Under the pieces are notes generated by a model, which saw only the letters and a program-made list of their open reading frames with translations, had not been told where the DNA came from and searched no databases. A program made the position numbers and the translations under genes. From Limnohabitans sp. T6-5 (GTDB lineage Bacteria > Pseudomonadota > Gammaproteobacteria > Burkholderiales > Burkholderiaceae_C), in NCBI RefSeq assembly GCF_003063315.1, contig NZ_NERV01000002.1, positions 310,001-374,000 on the forward strand: 64,000 bases of DNA, given 5' to 3'. Shown piece by piece: positions 23,066-32,507 of the stretch (position 1 is its first letter; each line of letters starts with the position of its first letter).

Positions 23066-24202
23066 ATGTCTTTCATCAACTACGTGACCCAAATCCAGAT
23101 CGACTTTGGCGCCATCAGCCTGCTCAAGGCCGAATGCGAGCGGGTGGGCATCTCCCGCCCCTTGATCGTGACCGACGCGGGCGTCAAGGCGGTGGGCATC
23201 CTGGACAAGGCCCTGGCCGCCTTGCCAGGCCTGCAGGTCAGCGTGTTTGACCAGACGCCCTCCAACCCGACCGAGGCTGCGGTGCGCGCCGCTGCTGCCG
23301 TCTACCAACAAAACAACTGCGACGGCTTGATCGCTTTGGGCGGCGGCTCGTCCATTGACTGCGCCAAAGGCGTGGCCATTGCCGCCACCCACAAAGGCCC
23401 GCTCAAGACCTACGCCACCATCGAAGGCGGCTCGCTCAAGATCACCGACCAAGTGGCCCCCTTGATTGCCGTGCCCACCACGGCAGGCACAGGTTCTGAG
23501 GTGGCCCGGGGGGCCATTTTGATCGTCGACGACGGCCGCAAGCTGGGTTTTCACAGCTGGTTCATCGTGCCGCGTGCGGCCATTTGCGACCCCGAACTCA
23601 CGCTGGGCCTGCCGCCCATGCTCACAGCCGCCACGGGCATGGACGCCATCGCGCACTGCATGGAAACCTTCATGGCCGCGCCGTTCAACCCGCCTGCCGA
23701 CGGCATTGCGCTCGACGGCCTGCAGCGCGCCTGGGCACACATCGAACGCGCCACCACCAACGGCCAAGACCACGAAGCGCGCCTGAACATGATGAGCGCC
23801 AGCATGCAGGGCGCCATGGCCTTCCAGAAAGGGCTGGGCTGCGTGCACTCCTTGAGCCACAGCCTGGGCGGCGTGAACCCGCGCCTGCACCACGGCACTT
23901 TGAACGCCATGTTTTTGCCAGCCGTGGTCAACTTCAATGCCGCAGCTGAAACCGTGCAAAAAGACAAGCGCCTGGCCCGCATGGCGCAGGCCATGGGCCT
24001 GCAAAGCGGCTCGGACATCCCAGATGCCATCAAGGACATGAACGCCCGCCTGGGCCTGCCCACCGGGCTGGGGGCGATGGGCGTGAATGAAGGGATGTTT
24101 AACGCCGTCATCACCGGTGCGCTGGCCGACCACTGCCACAAAACCAATCCGCGCATCGCTTCGGCCGACGAATACCGGGACATGCTGCTGACCAGCATGT
24201 AA
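23066..24202 (+). CDS. Iron-containing alcohol dehydrogenase
   Basis: A 378-residue group III alcohol dehydrogenase. NAD(P) binding is GGGSSIDCAKGVAI near residue 93 and TTAGTGSEVARGAI near 137; the iron site is the D and H of MDAIAHCMETF near 193-200 with the histidines of HSLSHSLGGVNPRLHHG near 263-277. Start ATG at 23066 chosen for the family-typical N-terminus with its FGAISLL segment. It stands alone, rightward. Substrates in the family range from ethanol and lactaldehyde to maleylacetate, so the reaction is open. Confidence 0.88.
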   Translation: MSFINYVTQIQIDFGAISLLKAECERVGISRPLIVTDAGVKAVGILDKALAALPGLQVSVFDQTPSNPTEAAVRAAAAVYQQNNCDGLIALGGGSSIDCAKGVAIAATHKGPLKTYATIEGGSLKITDQVAPLIAVPTTAGTGSEVARGAILIVDDGRKLGFHSWFIVPRAAICDPELTLGLPPMLTAATGMDAIAHCMETFMAAPFNPPADGIALDGLQRAWAHIERATTNGQDHEARLNMMSASMQGAMAFQKGLGCVHSLSHSLGGVNPRLHHGTLNAMFLPAVVNFNAAAETVQKDKRLARMAQAMGLQSGSDIPDAIKDMNARLGLPTGLGAMGVNEGMFNAVITGALADHCHKTNPRIASADEYRDMLLTSM

Positions 24203-24241
24203 AGCTTGGTTTTTGCAGGCGCTCACCCCTGTGAGCGAATG

Positions 24242-24637
24242 TCAGCCCACTGAGCCCGTGGGCACTGGACGCGTTTTCACACAGGCTTTGGCCCTCTCAC
24301 GCGCCTGAGCCTTGGCCAAATGCCCACGCAAAGCAGCGTCCCAGGCTGAACGCGCCCAGCGCACGGCCTCGGCGGGCTCGTCAAAAATCGCATCGGGCGC
24401 AGACCAGTAAGACAAAGCCACTTCCCTGCCCTTCATGGGGTAGGTGAATGGCGTGAGGCCCAGCACTTCAAAGTCAGGGCGGTTTTGTTCGTCCACCTTC
24501 AGGTACAGCTGTTGGTTCATGACGATGGCGAACATCAGGCCTTCGTGGTACAGGCCATGGCCGCCAAACATGCGGCGGGCCGAAACCGGCCCCAAACCTT
24601 CCAGCAGTTCCTGCACAAAGGGAATGAAGTCGCTCAT
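24242..24637 (-). CDS. TfoX N-terminal domain protein
   Basis: A 131-residue protein, start MSDFIPFVQELLEGLG at 24637. The TfoX-N signature ARRMFGGHGLYHEGLMFAIV is at residues ~18-38 and LYLKVDEQNRPDFE follows. TfoX/Sxy proteins influence competence gene expression in gammaproteobacteria; stand-alone TfoX-N proteins in betaproteobacteria have no clear function. It is 25 bp downstream of trhO on the same strand. Confidence 0.8.
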   Translation of the reverse strand: MSDFIPFVQELLEGLGPVSARRMFGGHGLYHEGLMFAIVMNQQLYLKVDEQNRPDFEVLGLTPFTYPMKGREVALSYWSAPDAIFDEPAEAVRWARSAWDAALRGHLAKAQARERAKACVKTRPVPTGSVG

Positions 24638-24662
24638 GCCGCAGTCGTGGGGGCTTGGGCGT

Positions 24663-25616
24663 TCAGGGCGCGTCGTGGGCAGGCATCTTGGCCCCCACAT
24701 GCACCTCGCCCCGTGCTTCGGCCAGCTCGACCTGGCGTTGGCGTTCGGCCAGTTTTTCTTTTTGCTCGGGTGTGCGCTGGTCGTGGCAATGGGCGCAGCT
24801 CACGCCCAACACGTAATGTGGTGACTTTTTGTCTTCAGCACTCAGCGGCCAGCGGCAAGAGCGGCACAGCTCATGGTGGCCGACACCAAGGCCATGGCTC
24901 ACGCTCACACGCTCGTCAAACACAAAGCAGTCGCCCTCCCAGGTGCTTTGCTCGGGCGGGATTTCTTCGAGGTACTTGAGGATGCCGCCTTCGAGGTGGT
25001 AGACCTCTTCAAAGCCGCGCATTTTCATGAGCGCGGTGGATTTTTCGCAGCGGATGCCCCCTGTGCAAAACATGGCCACTTTGGTCTTTTTGGCGGCTTC
25101 GCCTTGCAGGTTTTCCTGCGCGTCCAGCCAGGCGGGTAGCTGCACAAAGGTCTTGATGTTCGGGTTGACCGCGCCCTTGAAGGTGCCAATCGCCACCTCG
25201 TAGTCGTTGCGCGTGTCGATGACCACCACGTCCGGGTCGGCCAGCAAAGCGTTCCAGTCGGAGGGCTTGACATACTGGCCCACGGTCTTGTTCGGGTCCA
25301 ACTCGGGCACGCGCAAGGTGACGATCTCTTTTTTGAGCTTGACCTTCATGCGGGTGAACGGCGGCTTGGGGCTCCACGACTCCTTGTGCTGCAACGTGGC
25401 CAGGCGCGGATCGGCATGCAAAAACGCCAGAACGGCGCGGATGCCCGCCTCAGGCCCGGCAATCGTGCCATTGATGCCCTCGTGCGCCAGCAGCAGCGTG
25501 CCTTTGACGTCATTGGCCTCGCAACAGGCTTGCAAAGGCGCTTGCAGGTCAACGAAGTCGGGCAGATCGACGAATTTGTAGAGGGCGGCGGTGAGGAACT
25601 GAGCGGCGTGTTGCAT
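24663..25616 (-). CDS. trhO: tRNA uridine(34) hydroxylase TrhO (rhodanese domain)
   Basis: A 317-residue YceA/TrhO protein. Residues ~25-95 are an acylphosphatase-like domain ([20 protein letters not shown]). Residues ~120-215 are a rhodanese domain with the active site [20 protein letters not shown]. The C-terminus has a zinc-like CRSCRWPL...CAHCHDQ cysteine set. The enzyme uses oxygen to hydroxylate U34 of certain tRNAs on the way to methoxy- or carboxymethoxy-uridine. RlhA, a related RNA hydroxylation gene, lies at 51548. Confidence 0.9.
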   Translation of the reverse strand: MQHAAQFLTAALYKFVDLPDFVDLQAPLQACCEANDVKGTLLLAHEGINGTIAGPEAGIRAVLAFLHADPRLATLQHKESWSPKPPFTRMKVKLKKEIVTLRVPELDPNKTVGQYVKPSDWNALLADPDVVVIDTRNDYEVAIGTFKGAVNPNIKTFVQLPAWLDAQENLQGEAAKKTKVAMFCTGGIRCEKSTALMKMRGFEEVYHLEGGILKYLEEIPPEQSTWEGDCFVFDERVSVSHGLGVGHHELCRSCRWPLSAEDKKSPHYVLGVSCAHCHDQRTPEQKEKLAERQRQVELAEARGEVHVGAKMPAHDAP

Positions 25617-25646
25617 CAGCGGATTATCTCAGCCATGTGACATGGC

Positions 25647-26117
25647 TCAAGGCTGCCAGCGCTTGAGCACCTCGTCTGCATGAGCCTGGTATTGACTGCG
25701 GATGTGGGGGGCCACAACCTTGGGGTAGACGGGCACAAACTGGTAACGCTCACCCTGCCCCAGAAAACCCTCGGCCCAGGCGCCGCAGATGACCGCGTTT
25801 TCAATGAAATAGGGGGCTCTGGTGGTCCAAGTCTGGCGAAAGTCTTGCACTGCGGCCGTGCGGCGTTTGGTGGCTTCTTGCACGTCAGTATGGGGGGCGC
25901 TTTCTTTCAGATACACCTCGGTGAAGATGTCCACGGCCTTGGCGAATTTGGCACCCAAGGCGGGTTCGTTGGCATACGCCTGTGAAAAAATGCTCAACAC
26001 AGCCGAGCAGTTCATGGCCTGTTCGGCCAGTCGGGTTTGCGCTGTTGCCGGGCCACTGGCCGCTGCGCTGGCAAGGGCAAACAGGCAAAACGTGGTGCGA
26101 ATCAGGGTCGGTTTCAT
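25647..26117 (-). CDS. Periplasmic hypothetical protein
   Basis: A 156-residue protein with an N-terminal signal peptide (MKPTLIRTTFCLFALASAAA, cleavage after ATAQ near residue 27). The mature part is helical with two cysteines (MNCSAV near 37 and AVICGAW near 112) that may form a disulphide. I do not recognise a family. It is between trhO and a DUF1330-like gene on the same strand. Confidence 0.65.
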   Translation of the reverse strand: MKPTLIRTTFCLFALASAAASGPATAQTRLAEQAMNCSAVLSIFSQAYANEPALGAKFAKAVDIFTEVYLKESAPHTDVQEATKRRTAAVQDFRQTWTTRAPYFIENAVICGAWAEGFLGQGERYQFVPVYPKVVAPHIRSQYQAHADEVLKRWQP

Positions 26118-26142
26118 GGCTGGAATGCTCCCGGTTGCAAGT

Positions 26143-26430
26143 TCAGGCTTCGTAAGTCAGCAGCACCACATCGGCCGCTTCCTGCCGGATCGGGATCAGC
26201 GCCTGGTAGGCCGCCGAAGCATGCCAGGCATCGGCATTGGCCACTGCTGGAAAACGGATCACCACCACATCAGCATGCGGGCAGCTGCCCGACAGCGCCT
26301 TGACCTGGTGGCCACGAAACACCAGCTCGCCCCCCCAGGGCTGCAATGTAGCCAGCACTTGACTGCGGTATTCGGCCCATTTGGCAGGGTTTTTCACGGT
26401 CATTTGACCGACGACGTAGGCGTGAGGCAA
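26143..26430 (-). CDS. DUF1330 family protein
   Basis: A 95-residue ferredoxin-like alpha/beta-barrel protein. AYVVGQMTVKNPAKWAEYRSQV, GGELVFRGHQVKALSG and VVVIRFPAVANADAWHASAAYQ match the pattern of DUF1330, a family of dimeric proteins of unknown function. Length is normal. It is 10 bp downstream of the patatin gene and probably co-transcribed. Confidence 0.85.
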   Translation of the reverse strand: MPHAYVVGQMTVKNPAKWAEYRSQVLATLQPWGGELVFRGHQVKALSGSCPHADVVVIRFPAVANADAWHASAAYQALIPIRQEAADVVLLTYEA

Positions 26431-26439
26431 GACGGCTCC

Positions 26440-27501
26440 TTAAAGGGGTAGAACTTTAGCCAAACTGGGCGCTCGCAGCCACTGGGCAAACTCTTGTGCC
26501 AACTGCTCGCTGGCATGCACCGCAGACTGCCAGACCTTCACCCGGGCGTCAAAGTGGGTGCTGTAGGTCATGAAGTCATTGCGGTCGGGTAGTTTGCCGT
26601 TCGGCAAGGTTTTGACCCATTCGGGGTTGGGCGCCAGCACGATGGTGTTGTCCAGAAAGGCGCTGGCTTTGTGACGCCATTTGAGGGCTTTGTCGAGCCA
26701 GCCGGGCACCACGGCTTGCTGGAAATGAGGGTACAGCACCAAACCTTGGTAGTTCAGGTGCAGGTGGTAGTCGGTGATGCCGCCGTCCCAGTACGCTCCA
26801 CGCGGTGCGCCGGGAATGTTGTGCACCGCTTTGAGCGCAAAGGGGATCGAGCAGCTCGCTTGCAGCGCGGGCATGAAGTTGGCCTCGGTCAAGTCCACAG
26901 CGCGGGTGCGAAAGTCTTGCGCATCAAACGGTAAGGCTGCGCCCTGCGCAGAAAACACCACCCGCTCCAGCCAGCCGCCCAGGGCGCGGCGGTGCACGGC
27001 GTTGCTGATGTACGCCCCTGCGTAGCCCAAGGGCGTGGCCACCCGGTGTTCACGGTGCAACAGATGTCGGCCACGCGATGTGACGATGTGCAGCCGGTAA
27101 CGGGGGGTGCTCAAGACTTGGTCGATGCGCCCGCCGTAAAAGGCTTGCAGGCTTTGGCCAAAGGCGTCGCTGACTTGCTGCGCGCTCACCCGCTTTTGGC
27201 CCGGCAGGGGTTCGTAGTGCTGGTGGATGTAGTCACGCTCCAGCCGCTCAAACGCTGCCACCGGGTCATGAAGGCAGGCAGTGGCCATGCGCCACGCGCC
27301 AATGGAGGCACCCACCAGGTCCACCGGCTGACTGCTTTGAGACAACCACTCACCAAAGATGAAGCGGTCCAGCGCCCCCAGGATCAACCCTTTGGGGCCG
27401 CCCGCCGCACCCGGTATCACGCCAATGTGCTCTGGCCGCAAGCCGTGTTCACGGATGTGGGCCAGAGCCTTGGGGCCTGCGTGGATGTGGAGGGCTTGCA
27501 T
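26440..27501 (-). CDS. Patatin-like phospholipase
   Basis: A 353-residue protein, start MQALHIHAG at 27501; the 11 codons before it lie next to a REP-like element and look non-coding. The oxyanion region GVIPGAAGGPKGL is near residue 30, the nucleophile motif LVGASIGAWR near 65, and the DGG of the catalytic dyad (GAYWDGGITDYH) near 240. Patatins hydrolyse acyl esters of phospholipids; bacterial members also serve as effectors or housekeeping lipases. No secretion signal is visible. Confidence 0.8.
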   Translation of the reverse strand: MQALHIHAGPKALAHIREHGLRPEHIGVIPGAAGGPKGLILGALDRFIFGEWLSQSSQPVDLVGASIGAWRMATACLHDPVAAFERLERDYIHQHYEPLPGQKRVSAQQVSDAFGQSLQAFYGGRIDQVLSTPRYRLHIVTSRGRHLLHREHRVATPLGYAGAYISNAVHRRALGGWLERVVFSAQGAALPFDAQDFRTRAVDLTEANFMPALQASCSIPFALKAVHNIPGAPRGAYWDGGITDYHLHLNYQGLVLYPHFQQAVVPGWLDKALKWRHKASAFLDNTIVLAPNPEWVKTLPNGKLPDRNDFMTYSTHFDARVKVWQSAVHASEQLAQEFAQWLRAPSLAKVLPL

Positions 27502-27513
27502 GTAGGTGATGGT

Positions 27514-27580
27514 CTTGTAGGAGCTTGCCTGCAAGCGATACGGGATCGCATGGAAATCGCCAGCAGGGCTGGCTCCTGCA
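27514..27580. repeat. Solitary REP-like hairpin element
   Basis: TGTAGGAGCTTGCCTGCAAG on the left and GGCTGGCTCCTGCA on the right resemble, in diverged form, the GTAGGAGC hairpins at 20452-20995 and 21886-21955. It lies between tex and the patatin gene. Confidence 0.55.
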
Positions 27581-27589
27581 AGGGAGGGC

Positions 27590-29965
27590 TTATTTTTTCA
27601 GGGTTTGTAATTTGGCAAAGGCACTGGCCATGGCCGAGCCCGAACCGGCTGCGGGGGGCGAGGTGTAACCACCACCGCCGCCGCGCTGACGGTTGTCCCG
27701 CCCTGCCCCTTCAAACTTGTTGTCTCTTGGGCCATCGCGGCGGGCGGGCGCAGCGTCGAGCTTCATGGTCAGGCTGATGCGCTTGCGGGCCACATCGACT
27801 TCGAGCACCTTCACTTTGACGATGTCGCCGGTCTTGACCACCTCTCGGGCGTCGCTCACGAACTTGTTGGCCAGCTGGCTCACATGCACCAGGCCGTCCT
27901 GGTGCACGCCCAAGTCGATGAACGCGCCGAACTGGGCCACGTTGCTCACGGTGCCCTCCAAGGTCATGCCTTCTTTCAGGTCCTTGATGTCTTCCACCCC
28001 ATCGGCCAGGCGGGCCACCTTGAAGTCGGGGCGCGGGTCGCGGCCAGGTTTTTCCAGCTCGCCCAGGATGTCCTTGATGGTGATGGCACCGAACTTGTCG
28101 TTGGCGAATAGCTCGGGGCGCAGAGTTTTGAGCACATCGCTGCGTCCCATGATCTCTTGAATGGGCTTGGCGGTTTTGACAATGATCTGCTCGACCACCG
28201 GGTAGGTTTCGGGGTGCACGCCCGTCATGTCCAGCGGGTTGTCGCCGCCACGAATGCGCAAAAAGCCTGCGCTTTGCTCGAAGGTTTTGGCCCCGAGGCC
28301 GGTGACTTTGAGCAGGTCTTGCCGGGTCTTGAACACGCCGTTCGCATCACGCCAACGCACCACGGCCTTGGCCACGCTGCCCGACAGGCCCGACACGCGG
28401 GTGAGCAAAGGCACGCTGGCGGTGTTCAGGTCCACGCCCACCGAGTTCACGCAGTCTTCCACCACCGCGTCCAGCGTTTTGGCCAGCTCGCTTTGGTTCA
28501 CGTCGTGCTGGTACTGGCCCACGCCAATGGCTTTGGGGTCGATCTTGACCAGCTCAGACAGCGGGTCTTGCAGGCGGCGGGCAATGGATGCCGCGCCGCG
28601 CAGGCTCACGTCCACATCGGGCATTTCTTGGCTGGCGAATTCGCTGGCCGAATACACCGACGCGCCCGCTTCACTCACCACCACCTTCTGGACCTCGACG
28701 CCCTCCCTAATCCCACCCTGCAAGCGGGCCAGCTGCTTGATCAGGTCACCCGCCAGCTTGTCGGTCTCGCGGCTGGCGGTGCCGTTGCCAATGGCGATCA
28801 GGTTGACGTTGTGCTTTTCGCACAGCTTGGCGAGGGTGAAGAGCGAACCTTCCCAGTCCTTGCGCGGCTCGTGCGGGTACACCGTGGAGGTGTCGACCAG
28901 CTTGCCGGTGGCGTCCACTACGGCCACCTTCACGCCTGTGCGGATGCCTGGGTCCAGGCCCATGACCACACGGGGGCCTGCAGGTGCGGCCAGCAGCAGG
29001 TCGCGCAGGTTGTCACTGAAGACCTTGATGGCGACTTTTTCGGCCTCTTCGCGCAGACGGGCAAACAGGTCACGCTCGGTGGACAGGCTGAGCTTGACGC
29101 GCCAGGTCCAGGCCACGCATTTGCGGATCAAGTCGTCGCTGGGGCGAGCCGCGTGGCTCCAGCCCAGGTGCATGGCGATCTTGCCTTCAGCGATGCTGGG
29201 CTTGCCCGGCTCAGGTTCGACTGGGAGCACCAGTTTGGCGTCCAACATTTCCAAAGCACGGCCACGGAACACGGCTAAAGCGCGGTGCGAAGGCACACGG
29301 CCAATCGGCTCGTCGTAATCAAAGTAATCGCGGAATTTGGACACGTCGGCGTTGTTTTCGTCCTTGCCGTCGGACAGCTTGCTTTTGAACAGGCCTTCGT
29401 TCCACAGCCATTCACGCAGTGCCTGCACCAATGAAGCGTCTTCGGCCCAGCGCTCGGAGAGCAAATCGCGCACGCCGTCCAGCACGGCGGCGGTGGTCGT
29501 GAAGTCAGCGCCTTCAATAGCGCCTGCGGCCAGCACAAAGGTTTGTGCTTCGGCGTGCGGGTCGAGCGAGGGGTCAGCAAACAGCTTGTCGGCCAGCGGC
29601 TCCAGTCCGGCTTCGCGGGCAATCATGCCCTTGGTGCGGCGCTTGGGCTTGAAGGGCAAATACAGGTCTTCAAGCTCTTGTTTGGTGGGCGCGGCGTCGA
29701 TGGCGGCCAGCAATTCGGGCGTCATCTTGCCCTGCTCGGTGATGCTTTTGATCACGGCGGCGCGGCGATCTTCCAGCTCGCGCAGATAGCCCAAACGCGA
29801 CTCCAGCTCGCGCAGCTGGATGTCGTCCAGCCCATCGGTCACCTCTTTGCGGTAACGCGCGATGAAGGGGACGGTGGCGCCACCGTCCAGCAACTCCACG
29901 GCGGTGCGGACCTGGTCGGGACGGATTTTGATTTCTGAGGCCAGTTGGGCCAGGATTTTTTGCAT
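27590..29965 (-). CDS. tex: Tex RNA-binding transcription accessory protein
   Basis: A 791-residue protein. The start at 29965 (MQKILAQLASEIKIRPDQV) begins the Tex N-terminal domain directly. In order: a helical N-terminal domain with VPFIARYRKEVTDGLDD near 40, a YqgF/RNase H-like domain with VVMGLDPGIRTGVKVAVVD near 345, an HhH region (LNTASVPLLTRVSGLSGSVA near 515), and a C-terminal S1 domain (GMTLEGTVSNVAQFGAFIDLGVHQDGLVH near 670). It ends in an RGG-like basic tail. Tex affects transcription and RNA turnover. It is alone on its strand. Confidence 0.93.
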   Translation of the reverse strand: MQKILAQLASEIKIRPDQVRTAVELLDGGATVPFIARYRKEVTDGLDDIQLRELESRLGYLRELEDRRAAVIKSITEQGKMTPELLAAIDAAPTKQELEDLYLPFKPKRRTKGMIAREAGLEPLADKLFADPSLDPHAEAQTFVLAAGAIEGADFTTTAAVLDGVRDLLSERWAEDASLVQALREWLWNEGLFKSKLSDGKDENNADVSKFRDYFDYDEPIGRVPSHRALAVFRGRALEMLDAKLVLPVEPEPGKPSIAEGKIAMHLGWSHAARPSDDLIRKCVAWTWRVKLSLSTERDLFARLREEAEKVAIKVFSDNLRDLLLAAPAGPRVVMGLDPGIRTGVKVAVVDATGKLVDTSTVYPHEPRKDWEGSLFTLAKLCEKHNVNLIAIGNGTASRETDKLAGDLIKQLARLQGGIREGVEVQKVVVSEAGASVYSASEFASQEMPDVDVSLRGAASIARRLQDPLSELVKIDPKAIGVGQYQHDVNQSELAKTLDAVVEDCVNSVGVDLNTASVPLLTRVSGLSGSVAKAVVRWRDANGVFKTRQDLLKVTGLGAKTFEQSAGFLRIRGGDNPLDMTGVHPETYPVVEQIIVKTAKPIQEIMGRSDVLKTLRPELFANDKFGAITIKDILGELEKPGRDPRPDFKVARLADGVEDIKDLKEGMTLEGTVSNVAQFGAFIDLGVHQDGLVHVSQLANKFVSDAREVVKTGDIVKVKVLEVDVARKRISLTMKLDAAPARRDGPRDNKFEGAGRDNRQRGGGGGYTSPPAAGSGSAMASAFAKLQTLKK

Positions 29966-30146
29966 GTCGCTGAATAAATGTTCGCAAAGGCGGGCGAGTT
30001 TGCCACAAGGCAAGCCATTGCTTGGATGAAAGAAGTCGATTAAGAAGACCTTATTTCTTAAATTTATTTTGCAAATATTTCGTTAATTGACTATAAAGTA
30101 GCCTTTAATTAACCCTAAGATTTCTTAAAAACACAAATTGACAAGA

Positions 30147-30205
30147 TTGACAATCAGATTGAATTAACAAATAATAGTGACAAATGTCGGTTTTGACAAA
30201 AACCG
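30147..30205 (+). promoter_or_regulatory. Sigma-70 promoter and leader hairpin of the lipoprotein gene
   Basis: TTGACA (30147-30152), a 17-bp spacer and AATAAT (30170-30175) form a good promoter, with transcription starting near 30182. The new leader would contain the hairpin CGGTTTT-GACA-AAAACCG (30188-30205) about 18 bp before the ATG. The region 30014-30223 is clearly AT-richer than the flanking genes. Confidence 0.6.
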
Positions 30206-30223
30206 CAAGAGAGGTCATAAAAA

Positions 30224-30628
30224 ATGAAAATTCAGAAAAATGGACGCCATCAAATCCTGCAAGGATTCAGGATGGCTGCGCTTTTGTTGTCAGTCCTTTG
30301 CTTGAGTGCATGTCACACCCTGTCTGTTGAAGAAGGTGATCATGCCGCACACCCCACCTTCACCCCACTGACGGCCGAACAGCGGATCATGAATTCGGTC
30401 ACGATCAAATGGGATGTGCGTGAGGATGCGGCTGAATTTTGTGCAAAGAGCATGCGTGTACGCTCCTTGCAGCCGGGCCGTGAATTGGCGTTCACGACCC
30501 CGCCCATGGCATGCGCCATCTGGTATGTGCCCGGCAAAGAATGCACGGTCATCACCAGCCACAAGGTCTCGCATGCCGTGTTGGGGCATGAAGTGCGCCA
30601 CTGCTTTGAGGGGCACTTCCACCGCTGA
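30224..30628 (+). CDS. Small lipoprotein with HEVRH metal-like motif
   Basis: A 134-residue protein. The signal sequence ends in a lipobox LSAC at residues 29-32, so it is lipidated and likely outer-membrane or periplasmic. The C-terminus reads SHAVLGHEVRHCFEGHFHR: an HExxH zinc-protease-like motif with more histidines after it. Three further cysteines (FCAK, MACAIW, KECTV) may form disulphides. No family recognised. It is convergent with the SDR gene at 30647 and has its own promoter and leader. Confidence 0.7.
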   Translation: MKIQKNGRHQILQGFRMAALLLSVLCLSACHTLSVEEGDHAAHPTFTPLTAEQRIMNSVTIKWDVREDAAEFCAKSMRVRSLQPGRELAFTTPPMACAIWYVPGKECTVITSHKVSHAVLGHEVRHCFEGHFHR

Positions 30629-30646
30629 GGCCAAGGGCCTGCGTCC

Positions 30647-31564
30647 TCAGGGCTGAGCGAAACTTTCGCGCAAGGCCTTTTTCAAACCTACACCCACTTC
30701 GGGGCGTGCCGCAAACGGGTCGGGCGGGTTGGTGCCCTGAACAATCGCTTCCATGCGGCTTTGCACATTGCCCAAGGCATGCGGGTGGCTGTAAATATAA
30801 AACTGGTCTCCCGCGACCGCATCAAACACCTTTTGCGCCACATCGGCGGCCGACACTTTGCCGCTGCCGACCGCTTTGTCGGTTTGGGCCTGACCGATCA
30901 ACTGGCTGGCCGTGGGCTTGTCCGCCGCCAGTGTTGAAGGCCTGTTGCGTTCGCTGTGGCTGATGCCCGTGGCCACAAAATAAGGGCACAGCACGCTCGC
31001 GCTGATCTGGTCCGACACCAGGTGCAGGTCTTGATAAAGCGTTTCGGTCAGTGACACCACGGCGTGTTTGCTCACGTTGTAGATGCCCATATTCGGTGGG
31101 GTCAACAAACCGGCCATGCTGGCGGTGTTGACGATGTGGCCCTGATAAGCCGCATCGGCCTTGGCGGCTTCGAGCATCATGGGGGTGAACAGGCGAACGC
31201 CGTGCACCACGCCCCAGAGGTTGACGCCCAGCACCCATTCCCAGTCGGCGACTGAGTTTTCCCAAACCAAGCCCCCTGCCCCCACGCCCGCGTTGTTGAA
31301 CACGAAGTGTGGTGCACCAAAGCGGGCTTTGACGTCGGCGGCCAGTTGCTCCATGGCCTGAGCGTTCGACACATCCACCTTCCGGGCCAACACCTGTGCG
31401 CCTTGGGAGGTCATTTCGGCTTCGGCCTTGTCCAGGGCGTCTTGCTGCACGTCCACCAGCACCAAGTTCATGCCCAGTTTGGCCCCGATGCGGGCGCATT
31501 CCAGACCAAAGCCTGAACCAGCTCCGGTCAAGACAGCGGTTTTGCCTTTGAAGTTCTCGATCAT
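30647..31564 (-). CDS. SDR family oxidoreductase
   Basis: A 305-residue short-chain dehydrogenase. The NAD(P) motif is LTGAGSGFGLECARIGAKLG near residue 12, the NNAG motif is FNNAGVGAGG near 88, and the active site is YNVSKHAVVSLTE (YxxxK) near 160. At about 300 residues it is longer than the simplest SDRs, with a C-terminal extension. It overlaps the GST-like gene by 4 bp. The substrate is probably an alcohol or hydroxyacyl intermediate of the local catabolic cluster. Confidence 0.88.
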   Translation of the reverse strand: MIENFKGKTAVLTGAGSGFGLECARIGAKLGMNLVLVDVQQDALDKAEAEMTSQGAQVLARKVDVSNAQAMEQLAADVKARFGAPHFVFNNAGVGAGGLVWENSVADWEWVLGVNLWGVVHGVRLFTPMMLEAAKADAAYQGHIVNTASMAGLLTPPNMGIYNVSKHAVVSLTETLYQDLHLVSDQISASVLCPYFVATGISHSERNRPSTLAADKPTASQLIGQAQTDKAVGSGKVSAADVAQKVFDAVAGDQFYIYSHPHALGNVQSRMEAIVQGTNPPDPFAARPEVGVGLKKALRESFAQP

Positions 31565-32496
31565 GAGGAAACCTTTTTCAATGTGAACCCGACACGCGGG
31601 AAATGAACGTGGACGGTGCCCGCACGGTCATCTGTGCGGCGCAAGGTGTAACGGGTGCGGGTGGCGGCGATCAGCTCGCCCTCGGTCGGCTCCAGTCCAA
31701 AGTTGTCGGCGGCGATCACCACGGCGCTGCCCAGCGCGATGCCGTGCTCGTCCTGGAAGACCTCGCCTTGCACAGCGGTCGGCGTTGAACTGCGGGCGGT
31801 TTCCAAGGCTTCTTCGGCGCTGCATTTGCCGGGCGTGCCGTGGCCAATGGCTTTCATGCGGGCCATCCAGCTTTTGACTTCGGGTGTGGCGTCCAGAATG
31901 CCCGCCAAAGCTGGCGTGCGCTCTAGCGTGAACCACAGCGGGTGGTAAGCCGCAAAGTCGGCCACGCAAGGCTGGGCGCCGAACAAAAAGTCTTGCCCGT
32001 GCAGCATGTTGGCCATGCGGCGCAGGTAGCTTTTGTAGGTGGCGGATGCATCGGTGGACGACATGCGCGCTGCACCACTGCGCATGGCGGCGCGGTCGGC
32101 CACAAAAGCCTGCACGCCCTCAGCGGGTGCGCCCGCAAAGACTTGCGCCACACCCGCAGGCTGGAAGTTGTAGGCCATGGACGCCGTGAACAAGGCGCTG
32201 TCGGCCCACTGCGCCACGATGCGCGCCGCGCCTTTCACGGCTTCGGGGTAGATCGTGGGCGTGGGCGCAAGGTGCTCCAGCACGTCGCAAATCAGCGCGG
32301 TGTCGCAGTAAATGTCTGCGCCGATCTGCAGCACCGGGGTTTTGCGGTAACCGCCTGTGAGCGCCGTCAAGTCGGGCTTGGGCATGATCATCGGGATGAA
32401 CACGCTCTTCCAGGCCAGTTGCTTGTGGCCCAAAATCAGCCGGATTTTTTCGGCAAACGGCGAGGTCGGGTAGTGGTGCAGGATCAGATCGGACAT
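31561..32496 (-). CDS. Glutathione S-transferase family protein
   Basis: A 311-residue protein. Residues 1-80 are a thioredoxin-like GST N-domain (LHHYPTSPFAEKIRLILGHK, then YRKTPVLQIGADIYCDTALI). The C-terminal ~230 residues are longer than a typical GST and contain a helical domain plus a strand-rich end. No Cys-x-x-Cys is seen, so glutathione or another thiol ligand is uncertain. It lies between an SDR (4-bp overlap) and an MDR reductase in the catabolic cluster. Confidence 0.8.
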   Translation of the reverse strand: MSDLILHHYPTSPFAEKIRLILGHKQLAWKSVFIPMIMPKPDLTALTGGYRKTPVLQIGADIYCDTALICDVLEHLAPTPTIYPEAVKGAARIVAQWADSALFTASMAYNFQPAGVAQVFAGAPAEGVQAFVADRAAMRSGAARMSSTDASATYKSYLRRMANMLHGQDFLFGAQPCVADFAAYHPLWFTLERTPALAGILDATPEVKSWMARMKAIGHGTPGKCSAEEALETARSSTPTAVQGEVFQDEHGIALGSAVVIAADNFGLEPTEGELIAATRTRYTLRRTDDRAGTVHVHFPRVGFTLKKVSS

Positions 32497-32507
32497 GGGG
32501 CCTGGCC

